Shown here: positions 5,929 through 11,721 of the stretch, in pieces
Numbering within the stretch: position 1 is the first letter of the stretch
Layout of the letters: each line of letters opens with the position of its first letter
Source: Actinomycetes bacterium
Lineage (GTDB): Bacteria > Actinomycetota > Acidimicrobiia > Acidimicrobiales > Palsa-688
Direction of reading: 5' to 3'
DNA length: 11,721 nt
Assembly (NCBI GenBank): GCA_021808665.1
Contig: JAKBBA010000094.1
Span: 1 to 11,721 of the forward strand
Position numbers and translations under genes: made by a program
Notes under the pieces: model-generated
What the model was told of the DNA's origin: nothing
Databases searched by the model: none
What the model saw: the letters and a program-made list of their open reading frames with translations, nothing else

Positions 5929-6789
5929 ATGCCTGCGGTCGATGACCCTTCTGACACTCCCCTGCTCGAAGTCTGCAACGTCACGAAGATGTTCGGCAGC
6001 GTCATATCGCTGTCGGGCATCTCCACGACTGTGCGGGCCGGGGAGGTGACATGCGTCCTGGGTGACAATGGTGCGGGCAAATCCACGCTCATCAAGATCC
6101 TCTCCGGGGTCCACCGGCCTGATCAGGGTCAGTTGCTCCTAGCCGGATCTCCCACCGAGTTCGACAGCCCGCGAGACGCCTTGGCGGCCGGCATCGCCAC
6201 CGTGTACCAAGACCTAGCGATGGTGTCGCTAATGGCCATCTGGCGGAATTTCTTCCTGGGTGCGGAGCCGACGAAGGGCTGGGGGCCGTTTCGCCGGTTC
6301 GACGCCGCCAAGGCCAAGGAGATCGCCTGCCGGGAGCTGAGCGCTATGGGGATCGACGTGCGCGATCCGGGGCAGGCGGTCGGCACCCTATCCGGAGGTG
6401 AGCGCCAGTCGGTGGCCATAGCCCGGGCGGTCTACTTCGGCGCTCGACTGCTCATCCTCGACGAACCGACGTCGGCTCTCGGTGTCAAGCAAGCAGGAGT
6501 CGTCCTACGCTACATCGTGCAAGCTCGCGACAAGGGACTGGGCGTCGTCTTCATCACCCACAATCCCCATCACGCCTATCCGGTCGGTGATCGTTTTCTT
6601 TTGCTCAAGCGGGGATTTAGCTTGGGTGAGTTTGCCAAGTCCGATATCGACCTGCCGGAACTGACGAGGCTGATGGCCGGCGGAGCCGAGCTCGAAGCGT
6701 TGGCCCACGAACTCGAGCGCTCCGACTCCGGTGAAGTCGCTGCGCTGGCCCGCGCCTTGACCGCCGAGAAGGACCAGCTGGGACTTTGA
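5929..6789 (+). CDS. ABC transporter ATP-binding protein, single-domain sugar type
   Basis: This cytoplasmic subunit powers the importer by ATP hydrolysis. All nucleotide-binding motifs are present in 286 residues: Walker [10 protein letters not shown] (45-53), Q-loop Gln94 in VYQDLA, signature LSGGERQ (154-160), Walker [12 protein letters not shown] with Asp178-Glu179, and H-loop His211 in ITHN. Only one nucleotide-binding domain exists, as in FrcA of the fructose importer, whereas RbsA/MglA-type partners carry two in about 500 residues. Two copies should therefore assemble per transporter. The RNFFLGAEP segment also resembles FrcA. A C-terminal tail of about 40 residues rich in Glu, Ala and Leu is extra. 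It follows the permease by 18 bases, with GAGGAAGGAG as ribosome binding site. Confidence 0.9.
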   Translation: MPAVDDPSDTPLLEVCNVTKMFGSVISLSGISTTVRAGEVTCVLGDNGAGKSTLIKILSGVHRPDQGQLLLAGSPTEFDSPRDALAAGIATVYQDLAMVSLMAIWRNFFLGAEPTKGWGPFRRFDAAKAKEIACRELSAMGIDVRDPGQAVGTLSGGERQSVAIARAVYFGARLLILDEPTSALGVKQAGVVLRYIVQARDKGLGVVFITHNPHHAYPVGDRFLLLKRGFSLGEFAKSDIDLPELTRLMAGGAELEALAHELERSDSGEVAALARALTAEKDQLGL

Positions 6790-6829
6790 CCGTACCGCAA
6801 ACGGCTGTTCCGATAAGAGGCGCGGGTCT

Positions 6830-7888
6830 GTGACAACCGGTTGGTTCGCAGGCCGGGTCGGACCCGACGACGACGCCACGGCGCCGCTACGCGTCGGCGT
6901 GCTCGGCGCGGGCCGCATCGGCCGCCTGCACTGCGAACTTCTTGCGAGGGACGTGGCGGGCGCCACTGTGACAGTAGTGGCGGACACGCGGCGTGACGCC
7001 GCAAGACGACTGGCCGCCAGGATCGGAGCGCGGGCGACCACCGACGCCGCCGAGGTCGTCGCCTCACCCGATGTCGACGCAGTCGCCGTCTGTACCAGCA
7101 CCGAATCGCACGCCGACGCCATCGTCGCTATAGCCGAGGCCGGTAAGGCGGTGTTTTGCGAGAAGCCGGTGAGCCTGCGGCTGTCCGAAGTTGACCGCGC
7201 CCTGGCCGCTGTCGAGCGGGCCGGCGTGCCGTTCATGGCGGGGTTCAACCGGCGCTTCGACCCCGGCCACGCTTCGGTGCGCCAGGCCGTCGAGGACGGT
7301 ACGGTCGGCAGCGTGCACCTGGTACGGATCACCAGCCGGGATCCAGAGCCACCGCCACGTGAGTACCTCGCTAGCAGCGGCGGCATCTTCTTGGACATGA
7401 CGATCCACGACTTCGACATGGCGCGCTTCGTGGTCGGTGCCGAGATCGTCGAGGTCACCGCCTTCGGCGCCGTGCGCGTGGACCCCGTCATCGGGGCGGC
7501 AGGCGATGTCGACACTGCGGTGACGGTCTTGACGCACGCGGACGGCACCATCACCACGATCGACAACAGCCGCCGGGCGGTGTACGGATATGACCAGCGG
7601 GTCGAGGTGTTCGGCGATCGCGGGGTGGCCCGCTCCGAGAACCCGGTCCAGCACGCCGGCTGGTCGTGCACGGCGGAACGGACCACCGGCCCAGTTCTAC
7701 CTTGGTTCTTCCTCGACCGCTACTTGGCTTCTTATCGGGCTGAGTGGGAGCGCTTCGTCGCCTATCTCCAAAGCGGTGGGGCGTCGCCGGTCGACGCCGC
7801 CTCGGCCCGTGCCCCGATCGTCGCAGCGCTAGCGGCAGGTCGGTCGTTGAGGGAACGGCGACCGGTCTGCGTGTCGGAGGTGGGCTGA
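6830..7888 (+). CDS. iolG: Inositol 2-dehydrogenase-like oxidoreductase (IolG, Gfo/Idh/MocA)
   Basis: This enzyme most likely oxidises myo-inositol to scyllo-inosose with NAD+, the first step of the pathway. The N-terminal Rossmann fold has GVLGAGRIGRLH, with the nucleotide loop at 26-31, and Asp52 at the end of the second strand, which favours NAD over NADP. The family motif CEKPVSL places the catalytic Lys at 112. Asp189 and His193 in GGIFLDMTIHDFDMARF have the same spacing as the Asp172/His176 pair of Bacillus subtilis IolG. GFNRRFDPGH (138-147) is typical of inositol dehydrogenases. The 352 residues include about 18 extra at the N-terminus. GTG 6830 is backed by AAGAGG nine bases upstream. 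The exact inositol stereoisomer used is not determined by sequence. Confidence 0.87.
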   Translation: MTTGWFAGRVGPDDDATAPLRVGVLGAGRIGRLHCELLARDVAGATVTVVADTRRDAARRLAARIGARATTDAAEVVASPDVDAVAVCTSTESHADAIVAIAEAGKAVFCEKPVSLRLSEVDRALAAVERAGVPFMAGFNRRFDPGHASVRQAVEDGTVGSVHLVRITSRDPEPPPREYLASSGGIFLDMTIHDFDMARFVVGAEIVEVTAFGAVRVDPVIGAAGDVDTAVTVLTHADGTITTIDNSRRAVYGYDQRVEVFGDRGVARSENPVQHAGWSCTAERTTGPVLPWFFLDRYLASYRAEWERFVAYLQSGGASPVDAASARAPIVAALAAGRSLRERRPVCVSEVG

Positions 7889-7952
7889 TGGCGTGGCGTG
7901 GACATGCCCGAGAAGGGGCGGTCGTCCTTAAGGCCACCGGCGGGTGTCAGGC

Positions 7953-8861
7953 ATGTTGATCACTGACGATCAGTGGCGCAAGCTTCTGGCCACCCGGGCC
8001 GGCGAGCCGGAGCGGGTGGCCGCCGCTTTCCGGGCCCGTCGTAGATCGGCGGTCGCCCTCAAGGCCAAGGACCGGGTTTTCCTGATCGCGGCCGATCATG
8101 CGGCACGGGGCGCGTTAGCGACGGGTACCGACCCGATGGCCATGGCCGACCGTCGGTCCCTTCTCGAGCGCCTGATGCAGGCGCTGGCTCACCCCGACCT
8201 CGACGGTGTGCTCGGCTCGCCCGACGTCGTCGAGGAACTGCTGCTGCTCGGCGCCCTCGAGGGCAAGGTCGTGCTTGGTTCGATGAACCGCGGCGGCCTG
8301 CACGGCGCCACTTGGACCATGGACGATCGCTTCACCGGCTACGACGCCCGGAGCATCGAAGCGAACGGATTGGACGGCGGGAAGATGCTGCTGCGGATCG
8401 ACGACGACGACCCCCTCACCCCGGGGACGCTCGAAGCGTGTGCTCGAGCTGTGACCGACCTGGCCAGTCGCTCGCTGATCGCCATGGTGGAGCCCTTGCC
8501 CTACCGCAGGGACGCGGCCGGCAGATTGACTCTCCGCAGCGACACCGAGTCCTTGGCGCGGGCCGTGACGGTGGCGTCGGCGCTGGGAACGACGAGTGCC
8601 TTCACCTGGTTGAAGATGCCGGCCTGCGACGAGCCTGAAGTCGTGTTCGGGTGCACGACGCTGCCCTGCGTGGTGCTCGGCGGAAGCCCCCAGAGAAACC
8701 TGGCCGACGACCTCAGCTCTTGGAGCCGGGCCTTGGCCCAGCCCTCGGTGCGAGGGCTGGTGGTGGGTCGAGCGCTGCTCTATCCCTCTCACGGAAGTGT
8801 AGGGGCAGCCGTCGACGCTGCGGCCAGGGTCCTGCAGGCCACCGGCACCGGTATGCGATGA
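7953..8861 (+). CDS. Cgl0158-type class I aldolase-like (beta/alpha)8 barrel protein
   Basis: This protein of about 302 residues belongs, from its sequence pattern, to the DeoC/FbaB/LacD-like aldolase superfamily, in the branch named after Corynebacterium Cgl0158. I associate this branch with actinobacterial inositol clusters. In that setting it is the best candidate for cleaving 2-deoxy-5-keto-gluconate 6-phosphate into dihydroxyacetone phosphate and malonate semialdehyde, the IolJ step; this is inferred. Visible blocks are VFLIAADHAARG, GVLGSPDVVEELLLLG, KMLLRIDDDDP, LIAMVEPLPY, FTWLKMP with Lys221 as the probable Schiff-base residue, and VVLGGSP near the phosphate-binding end. ATG 7953 is taken as start. 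GTG 7944, three codons earlier, is an alternative, and neither has a strong ribosome binding site. Some databases may call it deoxyribose-phosphate aldolase. Confidence 0.75.
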   Translation: MLITDDQWRKLLATRAGEPERVAAAFRARRRSAVALKAKDRVFLIAADHAARGALATGTDPMAMADRRSLLERLMQALAHPDLDGVLGSPDVVEELLLLGALEGKVVLGSMNRGGLHGATWTMDDRFTGYDARSIEANGLDGGKMLLRIDDDDPLTPGTLEACARAVTDLASRSLIAMVEPLPYRRDAAGRLTLRSDTESLARAVTVASALGTTSAFTWLKMPACDEPEVVFGCTTLPCVVLGGSPQRNLADDLSSWSRALAQPSVRGLVVGRALLYPSHGSVGAAVDAAARVLQATGTGMR

Positions 8862-8912
8862 GCCCCCGGTGCCGGTCCGGGAACAACCTCGAGACGCTGA
8901 AAGGGAAAGCTG

Positions 8913-10835
8913 ATGGCTACTGACCGGGTTCGCCTGACCACGGCGCAGGCGCTTGTCCGATGGATGACCGCCCAACGCACGGAGATGCTTGACGGCTCGA
9001 TTCGCCCGCTTTTCGCTGGCGTGTTCGCGATCTTCGGGCACGGCAACGTCCTGGGGCTCGGAACGGCCCTTCGGGAGGTAGCCGACGTCCTGCCGACCTG
9101 GCGGGCCCAGAACGAGCAGGGCATGGCCATGGCGGCGGTGGCCTATGCCCGAGCGACCGACCGTCGCCAGGTGATGGTCGCCACATCCTCCATCGGGCCG
9201 GGGGCGCTCAACATGGTCACCGCGGCCGGCATCGCCCACGCCAACCGCCTTCCGGTGCTGCTCCTGCCCGGCGACACGTTCGCCGCCCGTGCCGCCGATC
9301 CGGTCCTTCAGCAAGTGGAGCACTTCGGTGATCCCACCATCACGGTAAACGACGCTTTCCGGCCGGTCTCGCGCTACTTCGACCGGATCATGCGTCCAGA
9401 ACAGCTACTGGCGACGCTGCCCCAGGTAGCGCGGGTCCTGCTCGATCCGGCCGACACGGGACCGGTCACGATCGCCCTCCCCCAGGACGTCCAGGCCGAG
9501 GAGATCGACTTCCCGGCCAGCTTCTTCCAGGAACGGTTACACCGAGTGCCCCGGCCCCGCGCCGACCGGCAGGAACTGGTTGCGGCGGCCGCTGTCGTGC
9601 GCCGATCGGTACGCCCCCTGCTGGTCCTAGGTGGAGGTGTCCGCTACGCCGGGGCAGGGGATCAGGCGCTGGAACTGGCGCAGGAGCACGGCATCCCGGT
9701 CGTGGACACAGTCGCCGGAAGGACCCTGGTTCCCCACGAACATCCGCTCTACGGGGGTCCGCTGGGGATAGCTGGCTCGACCTCGGCGAACCGCCTTGCG
9801 CTCGACGCAGACGTGGTCATCGCGGTGGGCACCCGCTTGCTGGACTTCACGACCTCGTCGTGGACTGGGTTCGCTCCGGACGCTTCGATAGTCGCCTTCA
9901 ACGTGGCCCGATTCGACGCCGTCAAGCACGGGTCACAAGCAGTCGTCGGTGACGCAGCGGAGACGCTCGGGGCCCTGGGCTCCGCCCTGGGCGCCTGGCG
10001 CGCTCCAATCGAGTGGTCGAACGCCGCCGAAGAGGAACGCTTCGCCTGGGACGGCCACATCGACCGGCTGCGCGCCGGGGCTGACGCCGACGGGATGCTC
10101 ACCTACGCCCAAGTCGTCGGAGCCGTCAACGACGCAAGCGGGGAGGACGACTATGTGGTGGCTGCTGCCGGTGGTCTGCCGGGCGAGCTGAACGGGGGCT
10201 GGCGGACGGGACCGGTCTCCACCCGGGGCGGACCAACGTCGGGCGCGACCATGGACCTCGAGTACGGCTTTTCGTGCATGGGTTACGAGACCGCCGCCCC
10301 CTGGGGAGCGGCAATGGCCCGCCAGAGCACCCACCCCAAGGGTCTGGTCACGGCGCTGGTGGGGGACGGCTCGTACCTGATGCTCAACTCGGAGTTGTAC
10401 TCGGCGGCTCGCAGCGGTTTCGGCTTCGTCGTCGTGGTGTGCGACAACGGCGGCTTCGCCGTGATCGGGCGGCTACAGGTCGGATCCGGCGCGGCGCCGT
10501 TCAATAACATGCTCTCCGACGTCCGCGGCCCCGACGAAGCGATGTGCCGACGGGTCGATTTCGCCCAACATGCCGAGTCCCTCGGGTGCCACGTCGAAGA
10601 CGTCCCGGCCGGTGCGACGGTCGACTCGTTCCGCGACGTTTACGTCCGCGCCCGGACGGCGGCCCGGACCGAGCGCCGACCAGCGGTGGTGACCTGCAGA
10701 ACTCATCCGTCGGCGTGGACCGAATCGGGTGCATGGTGGGAGACGGGCGTGCCTTCGTACCTGGAGGCGCACCGAAAGGACGGCACGGCGAAAGCCCGGC
10801 AGCTGCGATGGGTGGGGGTGTCGCGAGGTGAGTGA
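8913..10835 (+). CDS. iolD: 3D-(3,5/4)-trihydroxycyclohexane-1,2-dione hydrolase (IolD)
   Basis: IolD is a thiamine diphosphate-dependent enzyme that opens the ring of the IolE product to 5-deoxyglucuronate. The 640-residue product has the three-domain layout of the acetolactate synthase superfamily. The N-terminal pyrimidine-binding domain carries the catalytic Glu68 in WRAQNEQGMAMAAVAYARA. A central domain has LLVLGGGVRYAGA and later DADVVIAVGTRL. The C-terminal pyrophosphate-binding domain has GDG at 484-486 and Asp-Asn at 511-512, the metal and diphosphate signature. The opening LTTAQALVRWM and the GVFAIFGHGNVLGLG block are characteristic of IolD rather than of other ThDP enzymes. AAAGGGAAAG lies before the ATG. 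Its 3' end overlaps the next gene by eight bases, so the two are probably translationally coupled. Confidence 0.95.
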   Translation: MATDRVRLTTAQALVRWMTAQRTEMLDGSIRPLFAGVFAIFGHGNVLGLGTALREVADVLPTWRAQNEQGMAMAAVAYARATDRRQVMVATSSIGPGALNMVTAAGIAHANRLPVLLLPGDTFAARAADPVLQQVEHFGDPTITVNDAFRPVSRYFDRIMRPEQLLATLPQVARVLLDPADTGPVTIALPQDVQAEEIDFPASFFQERLHRVPRPRADRQELVAAAAVVRRSVRPLLVLGGGVRYAGAGDQALELAQEHGIPVVDTVAGRTLVPHEHPLYGGPLGIAGSTSANRLALDADVVIAVGTRLLDFTTSSWTGFAPDASIVAFNVARFDAVKHGSQAVVGDAAETLGALGSALGAWRAPIEWSNAAEEERFAWDGHIDRLRAGADADGMLTYAQVVGAVNDASGEDDYVVAAAGGLPGELNGGWRTGPVSTRGGPTSGATMDLEYGFSCMGYETAAPWGAAMARQSTHPKGLVTALVGDGSYLMLNSELYSAARSGFGFVVVVCDNGGFAVIGRLQVGSGAAPFNNMLSDVRGPDEAMCRRVDFAQHAESLGCHVEDVPAGATVDSFRDVYVRARTAARTERRPAVVTCRTHPSAWTESGAWWETGVPSYLEAHRKDGTAKARQLRWVGVSRGE

Positions 10836-11721
10836 GAAGACGCCGAAGACGCTTGGAGTTGGCGTGATCGGAGCAGGCTGGCTCGGAGACGTCCACGCCC
10901 GGGCGTGGGCCCGGCTACGTCACCACTATCCGGACCTGAACTTGCAGCCCCGGCTCGAGGCAGTAGCCGACAGTGTGCCCGCAGCTCTCACGCGGGCGGT
11001 CAGCAGGCACGGCTACCTGCGCAGCTACGACGACTGGCGCGACCTCGTAGACGATCCAGCGGTCCAAGCGATCAGCGTGACGACCCCCAACGCGCTGCAC
11101 CGTGAGATCGGTGCGGCGGTTGCCGCCGCTGGGAAGCATCTGTGGATCGAGAAGCCGGTCGGACTGTCAGTCGAAGACGCCCGGATCGTCCGTGACGCAG
11201 TGCGCAGGGCGGGGGTGGCGGCGACGGTCGGGTTCAACTACCGGTCCGTGCCGGCCTACGCTCGACTGTGCCAGCTGGTGGCGGAGGGGGCCATCGGCAC
11301 CCCAACGCACGCCAGTGTCAGCCTGCGCAGCGACTACGCCGCCCACCCCTTAGGGGCGCTCAGCTGGCGCTTCCAGGCTGCCACGGGGGGGCACGGCATC
11401 CTCGGCGATCTCGGGTCGCATGCCGTCGACCTGACGCGCGCCGTGCTCGGCGACCTGGAGGCCCTCGTCGCCCAGACCGCAACGTTCATCCGCGAACGAC
11501 CGCTGCCGGACGAGGGTGAGGCCGCCTACGGCCACGGCCTTGGGCGGTCCGACGCGCCCAGTGGTCTGGTCGAGAACGAGGATTACCTGGTGGCCCTGGC
11601 CCGCACCCGGCGAGGTGCCCTGGTGACCCTGGAATGCAGCCGGGTGGCGACCGGTGAGCAGAATTCCTACCGGGTCGAGGTGCACGCCACCCAGGGATTC
11701 GTCGCCTGGGACTACCGCACG
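10828..11721 (+). CDS. Second Gfo/Idh/MocA-family oxidoreductase, partial at right edge
   Basis: The frame opens at GTG 10828, overlaps the iolD stop by eight bases and is still open at the window end, giving 298 residues with the C-terminus missing. The start of the mature fold is GVGVIGAGWLGDVHARAW, with the nucleotide loop at 15-20, followed by EKPVGL with catalytic Lys109, GFNYRSVPAYARL at 135-147, and GDLGSHAVDLTRAVLGD with Asp194 and His198. These are the Lys, Asp and His expected of an active NAD(P)-dependent dehydrogenase. Inositol clusters often hold several such enzymes acting on scyllo- or chiro-inositol or on inosose. Which one this is cannot be told from sequence. It differs clearly from the iolG gene product, with a longer segment between the first strand and Asp48. 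Confidence 0.88.
   Translation, partial: MSEKTPKTLGVGVIGAGWLGDVHARAWARLRHHYPDLNLQPRLEAVADSVPAALTRAVSRHGYLRSYDDWRDLVDDPAVQAISVTTPNALHREIGAAVAAAGKHLWIEKPVGLSVEDARIVRDAVRRAGVAATVGFNYRSVPAYARLCQLVAEGAIGTPTHASVSLRSDYAAHPLGALSWRFQAATGGHGILGDLGSHAVDLTRAVLGDLEALVAQTATFIRERPLPDEGEAAYGHGLGRSDAPSGLVENEDYLVALARTRRGALVTLECSRVATGEQNSYRVEVHATQGFVAWDYRT

Noticed and set aside
6505..7686. 393-codon minus-strand frame across the ATPase and iolG genes
   Set aside because: It is antisense to two genes with clear catalytic motifs, and its Ser/Thr/Ala/Arg-rich composition fits a shadow frame of high-GC coding DNA.
8115..9323. 402-codon minus-strand frame across the aldolase and iolD genes
   Set aside because: It is antisense to two recognised genes and shows low-complexity Gly/Arg/His composition without any motif.
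1..11721. tRNA, rRNA, CRISPR array, insertion sequence or phage genes
   Set aside because: I saw no tRNA-like cloverleaf, no spacer-type repeat array beyond the three 26-bp units, and no transposase or integrase motifs on either strand.

Overview
The window is GC-rich and reads as the chromosome of a high-GC actinobacterium (Actinomycetota). The grounds are the codon usage, the frequent GTG/TTG starts, an apparently near-leaderless regulator transcript, and a Cgl0158-type aldolase gene, which I associate with actinobacterial inositol clusters. No organism can be named from the sequence alone.

Left part (1-1598): no intact gene is visible. From 305 to 1195 lies a DprA/Smf-like gene broken by two small indels: a one-base loss near 466 and a 4-bp TAGC tandem duplication at 870-877. 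Three bases after its stop begins the remnant of a second gene (1199-1458). It has a Cys-rich start and then a phosphoribosyltransferase-type N-terminal segment, and it is also frameshifted. Together they look like one decayed two-gene operon. Bases 1-292 and 1459-1598 hold nothing I can assign.

Right part (1599-11721): an inositol catabolism and uptake locus. A GntR/HutC-family repressor is transcribed leftwards. Facing it are iolE (inosose dehydratase-like), an ABC importer (lipoprotein binding protein, permease, single-domain ATPase), iolG (inositol 2-dehydrogenase-like), a class I aldolase-like gene, iolD (THcHDO hydrolase) and a second Gfo/Idh/MocA dehydrogenase that runs off the right edge. 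The gaps are small and the last pair overlaps, so most of this is probably one operon, with possible extra control before the binding-protein gene.

The divergent region (2385-2582) is the most informative regulatory sequence. Three tandem 26-bp units (2402-2479) sit between, and overlap, plausible promoters for both directions, and a 10-bp core of the unit recurs inverted at 3514-3523 ahead of the transporter genes. The likely logic is that the GntR protein represses itself, the catabolic genes and the importer until an inositol-pathway intermediate releases it. In this model the importer brings inositol in, IolG and perhaps the second dehydrogenase oxidise it to inosose, IolE dehydrates it, IolD opens the ring, and the aldolase cleaves the late phosphorylated intermediate. 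Genes for IolB, the IolC kinase and the IolA semialdehyde dehydrogenase are not in the window and would have to lie beyond the right edge or elsewhere.
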